Assembly (NCBI GenBank): GCA_003978455.1 | Contig: QNZT01000031.1 | Span: forward strand, 1 to 12,347 | Length of the DNA stretch: 12,347 nucleotides | Direction of reading: 5' to 3' | DNA from: Sulfurospirillum sp. | GTDB lineage: Bacteria; Campylobacterota; Campylobacteria; Campylobacterales; QNZT01 | In this document: piece by piece, positions 1-6,986 of the stretch | Layout of the letters: every line of letters begins with the position of its first letter | Position numbering within the stretch: the stretch's first letter is position 1 | Position numbers and translations under genes: made by a program | The notes under the pieces: model-generated | What the model was told of the DNA's origin: nothing | Seen by the model: the letters and a program-made list of their open reading frames with translations, nothing else | Databases searched by the model: none

Positions 1-518
1 GCGGGGGTATCCGTAAACTTGACGATATTTACAATCTGTTGAATGTCGGATGTGATAAAGTGAGTATCAATTCGGCTGCGATCAAAAATCCGGACTTTAT
101 CGATGAGGGTGCCAAACGCTTCGGCTCTCAGTGTATCGTTGTGGCGATCGACGCCAAACGTACCGGTGACAGCTGGCATATCTTTTTGAACGGCGGACGT
201 GTTGATACCGGTATCGATGCAGTGGAGTGGGCAAAAGAGGTTTATGACAGAGGTGCGGGAGAGATACTTCTGACATCGATGGATGCGGACGGCACCAAAG
301 CAGGTTTTGACAATGCGCTGAATGCTGCCGTGAGCGATGTGGTTTCTATTCCGGTAATTGCCAGCGGCGGTGCCGGTACGATGGAACATATGAAAGAAGC
401 GTTTACCGAAGGTCACGCCGATGCTGCCCTCGCCGCCTCTATCTTCCATTTTCGTGAGATCGACATCATGGATCTGAAACAGTATCTTCATGAAAATAAT
501 ATCCCTGTGAGACTCTGA
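1..518 (+). CDS. hisF: Imidazole glycerol phosphate synthase cyclase subunit HisF (5' end outside window)
   Basis: HisF is the (beta/alpha)8-barrel cyclase subunit of IGP synthase. It uses ammonia delivered by HisH to convert PRFAR into imidazole glycerol phosphate and AICAR, the fifth step of histidine synthesis, in the cytosol. The reading frame is open from the first full codon (base 3), and the residues before the first start-like codon at 39 already match the family (GGIRKLDDIYNLL), so this is a 5'-truncated gene, not a short one. About 172 residues remain of the usual ~253. Visible landmarks are INSAA, QCIVVAIDAK (Asp equivalent to the catalytic Asp130 of the T. maritima enzyme), LLTSMDADGTKAGFD (the second active-site Asp and phosphate loop), IASGGAG, and the terminal ALAASIFHF/IPVRL. 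The stop codon is one base before the next ATG, so the two genes are probably co-translated. Identification is secure. Confidence 0.97.
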   Translation, partial: GGIRKLDDIYNLLNVGCDKVSINSAAIKNPDFIDEGAKRFGSQCIVVAIDAKRTGDSWHIFLNGGRVDTGIDAVEWAKEVYDRGAGEILLTSMDADGTKAGFDNALNAAVSDVVSIPVIASGGAGTMEHMKEAFTEGHADAALAASIFHFREIDIMDLKQYLHENNIPVRL

Positions 519-519
519 G

Positions 520-1071
520 ATGTTTGTCTGCGCAGGAAACAATGAAACCTTTCCTTTTGCTACACCTATCGGCGTGGGATTGATCGAGAGTGCGATCAAC
601 TTATCACGCATGGCATTGTTCGATAAACCCGAGTTTTTGATCTTTGTCGGGAGTGCCGGTAGTTATGGTAAATATAAACCGTTTGATATTGTAGAATCAT
701 CCATCGCAGCAAATATTGAACTCGCTTTTTGGGAAAAGAAGGCATATACGCCTATCGACAACGTGATAGAAGCCTACTCCGATCAGAAAGTTTCACGTGA
801 AACAAATGTGGTCGTGAACTCCAGTAACTATATATCAACAGATTTTGAGTTGGTACAGCACTACAGAAAGCACCATATAGAGCTCGAAAATATGGAGTTC
901 TTTTCCGTTTTGAAAGTTTCTCAGGAGTTTTCAATACCGGTTCATGGTATATTTGTCGTGACTAACTACTGCGATGAAAATGCACACAAAACGTTTATAA
1001 AAAATCATGAAGAGGCAAAAATGAAATTGATGCAGTATGTCGTTGCAAAATATAAAGAGTTGAGAAAATGA
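520..1071 (+). CDS. Short PNP/UDP-phosphorylase-family protein (purine nucleoside phosphorylase or nucleosidase-like)
   Basis: The 183-residue protein resembles the nucleoside phosphorylase/MTA-SAH nucleosidase superfamily, which cleaves the N-glycosidic bond of purine nucleosides. Three family stations can be seen in order: TPIGVGLIESA (15-25, strand and helix after the first loop), FVGSAGSYG (42-50, the glycine-rich phosphate/ribose loop), and ENMEFFSVLKV (123-133, the Met-Glu pair that holds the ribose). These are followed by VVTNYCDENAH (146-156), where many nucleosidases have catalytic Ser-Asp. Here the residue is Asn, as in trimeric purine nucleoside phosphorylases. The protein is short for the family (usually 230 or more) and lacks the normal first strand and the usual N-terminal loop. 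The start lies 1 base after hisF, with only weak Shine-Dalgarno likeness, suggesting coupling, and the last bases overlap rlmN (ATGA). A parS site encodes residues 91-95. Fold assignment is reasonable; substrate and activity are unknown. Confidence 0.72.
   Translation: MFVCAGNNETFPFATPIGVGLIESAINLSRMALFDKPEFLIFVGSAGSYGKYKPFDIVESSIAANIELAFWEKKAYTPIDNVIEAYSDQKVSRETNVVVNSSNYISTDFELVQHYRKHHIELENMEFFSVLKVSQEFSIPVHGIFVVTNYCDENAHKTFIKNHEEAKMKLMQYVVAKYKELRK
789..804. other. parS: parS-like centromere site 1 (15 of 16 match)
   Basis: The sequence AGTTTCACGTGAAACA contains the perfect 14-bp palindrome GTTTCACGTGAAAC (790-803). It differs from the Bacillus subtilis parS consensus TGTTTCACGTGAAACA only at the first base. 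ParB (Spo0J) binds this element and uses it as the entry point for CTP-dependent sliding along DNA; ParA then segregates the origin region. The site lies wholly inside the nucleosidase-like gene, where it encodes Val-Ser-Arg-Glu-Thr. Chance occurrence of such a 14-mer in 12 kb is very unlikely, and a second copy lies 1.6 kb away. Binding is inferred, not shown. Confidence 0.85.
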
Positions 1072-2138
1072 AAAAGAATATACTGGATTATACCAAACAG
1101 GAGTTGGGTGAAGTGTTGCAACCCTCATTTCGTGCGAAACAGATATATAACTGGATATATCATAAGGACGCGAAGAGTTTTGATGATATGCAAAATCTTC
1201 CAAAAGAGATGCGAAGTAAACTGAAAGAAGCGTATACGATCAATCCATTGCAAGTGATCCGAAAAGAAGCTAGCAGCGACGGTAGTATCAAATATCTATT
1301 TCAGTGTGAAGATGGCTATACCGTGGAAACAGTACTGTTGCCAATGAAAAAAGAGGTTAAGAACGAGGAAGGCAGAGTCACAAAAGAAGCGAAATATACC
1401 ATATGTGTATCAAGTCAGGTAGGATGCAAAATAGGGTGTGCTTTCTGTCTGACGGCAAAAGGCGGTTTCAAACGTGATCTGAGCGCAGGTGAAATCGTTG
1501 CACAAGTGTTGAATATCAAGCAAGATAACAATATAGCACATAACAGACGGGTCAATATCGTCTATATGGGAATGGGTGAACCGCTTGATAATATAGAGAA
1601 TGTTACAAAAGCGATCCAAATATTAAATGATATAGACGGCTTGGCAATTGGTGCCAGGCGTCAGACTATATCAACCAGCGGCTTGTCACATCAGATAGAG
1701 AAGCTTGGAAAGATGAATCTTGGTGTACTTTTGGCGATATCACTACACGCAGTCGATGATGCATTACGTGATCAGTTGATGCCTATCAACAAAGCATACA
1801 ATATCGAGTCTGTTATCAATGCCGTAAAAAACTTTCCGATCGATCAGCGAAAGAGGGTGATGTTTGAGTATTTGGTCATGAAAGGGCTCAATGACGATAT
1901 ACGTAGTGCTAAAAAACTTGTAAAACTCTTGCACGGCATCAAGGCAAAGGTGAACTTGATATATTTCAACCCCTATCCAGGATCACCTTTTGACCGACCT
2001 GATGAGTCTGATATGATCAAACTGAAAGAGTATCTAAATGCACACGGGATTATATGCACGATCAGACAGTCAAAAGGTTTGGATATCAGTGCGGCGTGTG
2101 GACAATTGAAGGAGAAAACAGCAAATGAGTTACATTGA
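1068..2138 (+). CDS. rlmN: Dual-specificity 23S rRNA (A2503-C2)/tRNA (A37-C2) methyltransferase RlmN
   Basis: RlmN is a radical-SAM enzyme that makes 2-methyladenosine at 23S rRNA A2503 and in some tRNAs at A37, acting on ribosome fidelity and peptide-channel function. The 356-residue length is normal. The iron-sulfur cluster motif C-x3-C-x2-C is at Cys120, Cys124 and Cys127. The resolving Cys113 lies in CVSSQVGC, the C-terminal methyl-carrying Cys344 lies in ISAACGQL, and the proposed base Glu87 lies in TVETVLLP. MGMGEPLDN (SAM-binding GEP) and SLHAVDD are also present. This cysteine set separates RlmN from Cfr-like enzymes only partly, but the neighbourhood and length favour housekeeping RlmN. 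The start ATG overlaps the stop of the preceding gene (ATGA), and the 3' end contains both the ribosome site and the first 14 bases of the next small gene. All key residues are intact. Confidence 0.97.
   Translation: MKKNILDYTKQELGEVLQPSFRAKQIYNWIYHKDAKSFDDMQNLPKEMRSKLKEAYTINPLQVIRKEASSDGSIKYLFQCEDGYTVETVLLPMKKEVKNEEGRVTKEAKYTICVSSQVGCKIGCAFCLTAKGGFKRDLSAGEIVAQVLNIKQDNNIAHNRRVNIVYMGMGEPLDNIENVTKAIQILNDIDGLAIGARRQTISTSGLSHQIEKLGKMNLGVLLAISLHAVDDALRDQLMPINKAYNIESVINAVKNFPIDQRKRVMFEYLVMKGLNDDIRSAKKLVKLLHGIKAKVNLIYFNPYPGSPFDRPDESDMIKLKEYLNAHGIICTIRQSKGLDISAACGQLKEKTANELH
2109..2114 (+). promoter_or_regulatory. Ribosome binding site for the 32-aa gene, inside rlmN
   Basis: AAGGAG ends 10 bases before the ATG at 2125. 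It lies within the last codons of rlmN and is one of the strongest Shine-Dalgarno matches in the window, which supports translation of the small overlapping gene. Confidence 0.6.
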
Positions 2139-2223
2139 TATCGGGCAGATAGTATTTCTGTCACTGGTTGCGATTGCGGGATTGTATGGTATTATCAAAG
2201 CGGTATTTTTTGACAAAAATTGA
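2125..2223 (+). CDS. Small single-span membrane protein (32 aa) overlapping rlmN
   Basis: This short frame runs from ATG 2125 to TGA 2221-2223 and encodes 32 residues. Residues 1-8 are a polar head (MSYIDIGQ), residues 9-28 are an uninterrupted hydrophobic stretch ending in VFF, and the tail is DKN. It reads as one transmembrane helix without a cleavage site. Support comes from a good AAGGAG 10 bases upstream, a 14-base overlap with the rlmN stop (typical of coupled genes here), and a clean hydrophobic/charged layout. From memory, C. jejuni has a small hydrophobic protein gene (Cj1714) directly after its rlmN (Cj1713), which would fit a conserved linkage, but I could not check similarity. Its 3' end overlaps the convergent pseudouridine synthase gene by 29 bp. 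Function is unknown; a helper subunit of an inner-membrane complex or a non-functional frame are the alternatives. Confidence 0.62.
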   Translation: MSYIDIGQIVFLSLVAIAGLYGIIKAVFFDKN

Positions 2224-3106
2224 GATCATCTGCGAAGTTGTATCTGGAATAGATGCGAAATCTATTTTGATAAGTGAAATCAATCCAGTTAGCATGAAGC
2301 ATCAGTCTTGAGGCTCCGGTAAGCTGGATACGCTCTTCATGAGAGAGTTTTTCATCCAGATAATCTGCAGCAACCGATGTTGTTACACCATAGATAGGAT
2401 CTCCGACAATGGGATGTTTCACGTGAAACAGATGCAAACGTATCTGGTGTTGTCGTCCAGTGAGAGGTAAAGCTTCGACAAGTGTTATGTTTTTTTCGGG
2501 ATAGTAGTGCAGGGGGGTTATAGCTGTTTGCGATGGTTTACCCTCTTCATGGATATAGACTTTGAGTTTTACTTCTGAAAAGTCTCTGTTTTTGAGGATG
2601 GGCTGATCAATAAAGAGCTCTGAATCAAGTTTTCCCCGAACAAAAGCGAGATACCCCTTTTTGATTTCTCTGTTTTCAAAAGAGCGTTTTATCGCTTTTT
2701 CGGTTTTACTGTTTTTTGCTGCAATAACGATACCGCTGGTCTCCTTGTCTATACGATGTGTAATATTTGCTTTTGGACCGAAAAGATATTTTATCTCGTG
2801 TGTCAGTGAGTATTCTGTCTTACGATTTCTGGGATGTATCAATACACCGCTGGGTTTGTCAAAGATAGCAATATCCTGTGTTTGAAAGAAGGGTTTGATA
2901 TTTTGTGTCTGCGGGACAAATTCGATGATACCGATCTCACCTTTGATATATGCAGATTTTTTGATCAGTACGTTGCCATTGACTATAACCCTTTGGCGGT
3001 CGATAAGTTTTTGAGCCTCATTCATCGAATAACCAAGTTGATCGATGAGGAATTTAAATGCTTTGGTTCTTTTATTTAGTTGATACTTTTTTACAGCAAA
3101 TGACAT
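2195..3106 (-). CDS. RluA-family pseudouridine synthase with N-terminal S4-like domain
   Basis: The enzyme isomerises uridine to pseudouridine in structured RNA, here probably rRNA or tRNA; the target cannot be read from sequence. Residues ~10-65 look like an S4 RNA-binding domain (LGYSMNEAQKLIDRQRVIVNG). The catalytic core starts near residue 78 (DIAIFDKPSGVLIHP). It contains the signature HRIDKETSG (117-125, catalytic Asp120) and the C-terminal TGRQHQIRLH (215-224) followed by HPIVGDPIYG. Length 303 is usual. The ATG at 3106 is preceded by AAGGAG 4 bases away on the minus strand, so the start is well supported. A perfect parS site lies within it and encodes about residues 226-231. The gene is divergent from purB, matching the Cj0022c/purB arrangement I recall in C. 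jejuni. Its stop lies inside the oppositely oriented 32-aa gene. Family secure; RluB/C/D-type specificity not assigned. Confidence 0.93.
   Translation of the reverse strand: MSFAVKKYQLNKRTKAFKFLIDQLGYSMNEAQKLIDRQRVIVNGNVLIKKSAYIKGEIGIIEFVPQTQNIKPFFQTQDIAIFDKPSGVLIHPRNRKTEYSLTHEIKYLFGPKANITHRIDKETSGIVIAAKNSKTEKAIKRSFENREIKKGYLAFVRGKLDSELFIDQPILKNRDFSEVKLKVYIHEEGKPSQTAITPLHYYPEKNITLVEALPLTGRQHQIRLHLFHVKHPIVGDPIYGVTTSVAADYLDEKLSHEERIQLTGASRLMLHANWIDFTYQNRFRIYSRYNFADDLNFCQKIPL
2415..2430. other. parS: parS centromere site 2 (16 of 16 match)
   Basis: TGTTTCACGTGAAACA is a complete 16-bp palindrome, identical to the canonical Bacillus-type ParB/Spo0J binding site. It lies inside the pseudouridine synthase gene, at a position where the family is variable (just before the conserved HPIVGD), so coding constraint would tolerate it. 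It is about 1.63 kb from site 1, centre to centre. Family knowledge: parS sites cluster near the replication origin and nucleate the ParB partition complex. Confidence 0.93.
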
Positions 3107-3280
3107 TTTGCTCCTTCATGAATGGTTTTAAAATCATAACAAAATGATCATTACAAGCGGTAAAACAAATTTACTGTTAGTGTCTCTGTTTTATGATCTA
3201 TTAAAGGCTATTATGAAATAATATATATACTCATAGCAACAAACACAGTAAGAAAATCAGATTATAAAAAGAGAGTATGT
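3107..3280. promoter_or_regulatory. Divergent promoter region between the pseudouridine synthase gene and purB
   Basis: This 174-bp, very AT-rich spacer is the only place from which both divergent genes can be transcribed. On the minus strand, TATGAT (3133-3138 read in reverse) preceded by TG is a possible extended -10 for the pseudouridine synthase gene, 27 bases before its ATG. A 10-bp palindrome AATGATCATT lies at 3143-3152. On the plus strand, several TATA-rich stretches (3210-3230) could serve purB, but none stands out. No small gene is seen. Confidence 0.4.
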
Positions 3281-4609
3281 ATGGTAGAGAGATATGCACG
3301 ACCTGAAATGAAAGAGAAATGGACACAGCAGGCGAAGTATGACGCATGGCTGACTGTCGAAAAAGCGGCTGTTAAAGCATGGAATAAACTGGGACTCGTG
3401 CCTGACGAAGATTGTAAGAAGATCATAGAAAATGCAACATTCGATGTCGATAGAATCGATGAAATCGAAAAAGTGACACGTCATGATGTGATCGCCTTTT
3501 TGACAAGTGTCTCCGAGTCGCTGGGTGAAGAGAGCAGGTGGGTGCATTACGGTATGACCAGTTCTGATTGTATCGATACCGCTGTAGCGCTTCAGATGCG
3601 TGATTCGCTGAAGGTGATCATCGAAGATGTCAAAATGGTGATGGAGTCGATCAAAAAAAGAGCCTTTGAACACAAGATGACACTGATGGTCGGAAGAAGC
3701 CACGGTATCCACGGTGAACCTATTACATTCGGGCTGGTGCTGGCTATCTGGTATGACGAGATGCGCAGAAATCTGGAAAATCTGGAACAGGCGATGGAGA
3801 TGATCAGTGTCGGAAAGATCAGCGGTGCGATGGGAAACTTTGCCCACGCTCCGATGGAACTGGAAGAGATCGTGTGTGAAGAGCTGGGACTCAAACCGGC
3901 ACCGGTATCAAATCAGGTAGTACAGAGAGACCGCTATGCCAATCTCATGAATGCGCTTGCACTGCTGGCATCGACCGGTGAAAAGATCGCTGTCGCTGTC
4001 AGACACTATCAGCGTACGGAAGTCTATGAAGCGGAAGAGTTTTTTGCCAAAGGGCAGAAAGGCTCTTCCGCGATGCCGCATAAACGAAATCCTGTACTTA
4101 GTGAAAATATCACAGGCTTATGCAGGATGATTCGAAGTTTTGCTATGCCTGCGATGGAAAATGTGGCACTCTGGCATGAACGAGATATTAGCCATTCGAG
4201 TGTTGAGCGATTTATATTGCCGGATGGATTTATTACGACAGATTTTATGCTGCACAGATTGAATGGTGTGATTGAAAAGCTGGTTGTCTATCCTGAAAAC
4301 ATGATGAAAAACCTGAATCTCACCGGCGGTCTGGTCTTTTCTCAGCGTGTATTGCTGGAACTGCCGAAGCAGGGGTTGTCACGTGAAGAGGCGTATAAGA
4401 TTGTCCAGCGTAATGCAATGAAGGTCTGGGGAGATCTTCAGCAGGGAAAATCGGCACTCAATGAAAAAGGAGAAAGCCTCTATCTTCAGCATCTGCTTGG
4501 AGATAAAGAGTTGCGTGATAAGCTGAGCGAAGAGCAGATAAGAGAGTGCTTTGATTATAATTATTATACAAAAAATGTAGATAAAATTTTTGACAGGGTG
4601 TTTAAATGA
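3281..4609 (+). CDS. purB: Adenylosuccinate lyase PurB
   Basis: PurB acts twice in purine synthesis: it releases fumarate from SAICAR to give AICAR and from adenylosuccinate to give AMP. It belongs to the fumarase/aspartase superfamily and works as a tetramer in the cytosol. The 442-residue length is normal. Key sites visible are TRHDV (66-70), HYGMTSSD (89-96), GRSHGIHGEP (138-147, the His that protonates the substrate), and the superfamily signature GSSAMPHKRNP (261-271) with the catalytic serine on the flexible loop. The ATG at 3281 is preceded by a modest purine-rich GAGAG; the protein begins in the normal place for the family (MVERYARPEM). The stop overlaps the nrdA start (ATGA), so translation of the two is likely coupled. 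AICAR made by HisF upstream is an intermediate of the same pathway. No anomalies seen. Confidence 0.97.
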   Translation: MVERYARPEMKEKWTQQAKYDAWLTVEKAAVKAWNKLGLVPDEDCKKIIENATFDVDRIDEIEKVTRHDVIAFLTSVSESLGEESRWVHYGMTSSDCIDTAVALQMRDSLKVIIEDVKMVMESIKKRAFEHKMTLMVGRSHGIHGEPITFGLVLAIWYDEMRRNLENLEQAMEMISVGKISGAMGNFAHAPMELEEIVCEELGLKPAPVSNQVVQRDRYANLMNALALLASTGEKIAVAVRHYQRTEVYEAEEFFAKGQKGSSAMPHKRNPVLSENITGLCRMIRSFAMPAMENVALWHERDISHSSVERFILPDGFITTDFMLHRLNGVIEKLVVYPENMMKNLNLTGGLVFSQRVLLELPKQGLSREEAYKIVQRNAMKVWGDLQQGKSALNEKGESLYLQHLLGDKELRDKLSEEQIRECFDYNYYTKNVDKIFDRVFK

Positions 4610-6984
4610 CAAGTAAAATGATCACAGTAACCAAAAGAAGCGGACGTATCGAACCGCTGGATATTACCAAGATTCAGAAATATACCAATGAAGCGGTAGA
4701 AGGACTGGAAAATGTAAGTCAGAGCGAACTGGAGCTTGATGCGAAGATTCAGTTCAGAGACAAGATCACAACAGAAGAGATACAGCTGACGCTGGTAAAG
4801 ACAGCAGTAGATAAAATCGATGTGGATCGCCCTGACTGGACATTTGTCGCTGCACGTCTGTTTCTTTATGACCTCTACCACAAGGTGAGCCATTTTACCG
4901 GTTATACCACGCTGCGGGAGTATTTTGAGCGCGGTGAAAAAGAGGGTCGTATCGTTCTGGGATTGAAAGAGAAGTATGATCTCGAAGATCTGGATGCCTA
5001 TATCAAACCGGAAAGAGATCTGCAGTTTACCTACCTTGGCGTGCGGACGCTCTATGACCGTTATCTGCTCAAAGACAAAAAAGGAAAACCGATCGAACTA
5101 CCGCAACATATGTTTATGGCGATAGCGATGTTTCTGGCACAAAACGAGTTCAATCCACAGGACTGGGCGAAGAAGTTTTACGATCTGATTTCAAAATTTG
5201 AAGTGATGCTTGCGACACCGACACTCTCCAATGCCAGGACACCGAGACATCAGCTGAGTTCATGTTATATCGGCAGTACTGCTGATAACATCGAGGGTAT
5301 TTTTGACAGTTACAAAGAGATGGCGCTGCTGAGTAAATTCGGCGGCGGTATCGGCTGGGATTGGTCGACTGTCAGAGGATTGGGTAGTTCTATAGACGGG
5401 CATAAAAATGCAGCAGGCGGTATCGTACCATTTCTGAAAATCGCCAACGATGTGGCGATTGCCGTAGATCAGCTGGGTACACGAAAAGGGGCGATAGCCG
5501 TCTATGTAGAACCCTGGCATATCGATATCATAGACTTTCTAGATCTGAAGAAAAACTCGGGCGAAGAGCGCAGACGTGCACATGATCTTTTCCCTGCACT
5601 CTGGATCAACGATCTTTTCATGAAGCGTGTGGAAGAGAATGGTATCTGGACACTTTTTGATCCGCTGGATACACCTGACCTCCCGGCGTTATACGGTGAA
5701 GCATTTGAAAAACGTTACAAAGAGTATGAAGAGGATGAGGATATCATCAAAGAGGTTGTGAATGCGAAGGAGTTGTGGAAAAAGATACTATTGAGCTATT
5801 TTGAGACGGGAAATCCGTTTCTTTGCTTTAAAGATAACGCAAACAGAGCCAATCCGAACAGTCATAAGGGCGTGATCAGAAGTTCCAACCTCTGTACAGA
5901 GATCTTTCAAAATACCGAACCGAATTACTACAAAATAAAGATCAAGTTTACTGACGGAACAAAGCTGATTCTCGATGAAGAGGATGATGTTGCCGTTGAC
6001 AGCGGTATTGTCAAAAAAGCAAAGAAAGTTACAGCACTGGATACAATCGGTGGAAAAGCGATTTATATCGTTGAAAAGGAGAAAGCGGACGGCAAAACGG
6101 CAGTCTGTAACCTGGCAAGTGTCAATCTTTCCAAGATCAATACAAAAGAGGATATCGAACGGATTATGCCTGTGGCGATACGGATGCTGGACAATGTGAT
6201 CGACCTCAATTTTTATCCTCTTGAAAAGGTAAAAGAGACGAACAGCGCTTCAAGATCGATCGGTCTGGGTGTGATGGGTGAAGCGCAGATGTTGGCAGAA
6301 AACAAGATCGCTTGGGGAAGTGATGAACATCTGACAAAGATCGATGAAGTGATGGAGATGATCAGTTACAATGCGATCAAAGCATCATCCAACCTTGCTC
6401 TTGAAAAGGGGAGTTATCCCGATTTTGAAGGTTCTCACTGGGAAAAAGGTATATTCCCGATCGATACTGCCAATGAAGAGGCGAAAAAACTGGTTGAGCG
6501 CGGCGGTCTTTTCGGCTATATCTACGACTGGCAAAAGCTGAAAGAGAAAGTGCAAAAAGATGGTATGCGAAACGGTTATCTGATGGCGATCGCACCGACC
6601 AGTTCCATTTCCATCCTGGTGGGTACCACGCAGGCGATAGAGCCGGTATATAAGCGTAAATGGTTTGAAGAAAATCTGAGCGGTATGATTCCGGTTGTCG
6701 CTCCGAAACTGAGTCCGGAGACATGGCAATACTACACACCTGCCTACGATCTTGACCAAAAAGTACTAATCAAAGCGGCGGCGATTCGTCAGAAGTGGAT
6801 CGACCAGGGGCAAAGTCTCAATATCTTCATGACACTGGAGAAAGCGAGCGGAAAATATTTGAACGACATCTATATGCTGGGCTGGAAACTGGGGCTGAAA
6901 TCGACCTACTATCTGCGCAGTCAGTCACCGGATACCGAAAGCAATGTAGCAGACCGCAGCATGGAGTGCTTGAGCTGTCAGTAA
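4606..6984 (+). CDS. nrdA: Class Ia ribonucleoside-diphosphate reductase, alpha subunit NrdA
   Basis: NrdA reduces ribonucleoside diphosphates to deoxy forms, using a radical delivered by the NrdB subunit. Residues ~5-95 form an ATP-cone allosteric domain (ITVTKRSGRIEPLD...). Catalytic residues by E. coli analogy are Cys220 (SSCYIG) and Cys501 (AVCNLAS) as the redox pair, Asn428/Cys430/Glu432 (SSNLCTEI) as the radical site, and Tyr768-Tyr769 (KSTYYLRSQ) in the radical path. The C-terminal CLSCQ (Cys788, Cys791) takes electrons from thioredoxin. Length 792 exceeds the E. coli enzyme (761), mainly because of an extra ~48 residues between Cys430 and Cys501 (about 439-495). The ATG overlaps the purB stop; a second in-frame Met at residue 5 is a possible start. 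nrdB is absent, and a terminator follows at once, so the beta subunit must be encoded elsewhere, as I recall for C. jejuni. Confidence 0.97.
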   Translation: MTSKMITVTKRSGRIEPLDITKIQKYTNEAVEGLENVSQSELELDAKIQFRDKITTEEIQLTLVKTAVDKIDVDRPDWTFVAARLFLYDLYHKVSHFTGYTTLREYFERGEKEGRIVLGLKEKYDLEDLDAYIKPERDLQFTYLGVRTLYDRYLLKDKKGKPIELPQHMFMAIAMFLAQNEFNPQDWAKKFYDLISKFEVMLATPTLSNARTPRHQLSSCYIGSTADNIEGIFDSYKEMALLSKFGGGIGWDWSTVRGLGSSIDGHKNAAGGIVPFLKIANDVAIAVDQLGTRKGAIAVYVEPWHIDIIDFLDLKKNSGEERRRAHDLFPALWINDLFMKRVEENGIWTLFDPLDTPDLPALYGEAFEKRYKEYEEDEDIIKEVVNAKELWKKILLSYFETGNPFLCFKDNANRANPNSHKGVIRSSNLCTEIFQNTEPNYYKIKIKFTDGTKLILDEEDDVAVDSGIVKKAKKVTALDTIGGKAIYIVEKEKADGKTAVCNLASVNLSKINTKEDIERIMPVAIRMLDNVIDLNFYPLEKVKETNSASRSIGLGVMGEAQMLAENKIAWGSDEHLTKIDEVMEMISYNAIKASSNLALEKGSYPDFEGSHWEKGIFPIDTANEEAKKLVERGGLFGYIYDWQKLKEKVQKDGMRNGYLMAIAPTSSISILVGTTQAIEPVYKRKWFEENLSGMIPVVAPKLSPETWQYYTPAYDLDQKVLIKAAAIRQKWIDQGQSLNIFMTLEKASGKYLNDIYMLGWKLGLKSTYYLRSQSPDTESNVADRSMECLSCQ

Positions 6985-6986
6985 AA

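Noticed and set aside
3107..3280. Small gene or structured RNA in the purB upstream gap
   Set aside because: Open frames here are only a few codons, and no stable hairpin or known riboswitch core was seen.
3257..3847. Long minus-strand open frame (196 codons) across purB
   Set aside because: It is a reverse-frame shadow of a clearly coding gene; the translation is rich in His, Cys and Phe, without recognisable domains.
4374..4389. CACGTG core in purB as a third parS site
   Set aside because: Outside the 6-bp core the flanks match poorly (about six mismatches over 16), so it is not expected to bind ParB.
5920..6090. Complete intein in nrdA
   Set aside because: The extra segment is only ~50 residues, with no Cys/Ser at an N-terminal splice junction, no block B His and no C-terminal His-Asn; it cannot self-splice.
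6377..6759. Overlapping minus-strand frames inside nrdA
   Set aside because: Both lie opposite strongly conserved NrdA residues, have no start signals and resemble no family.
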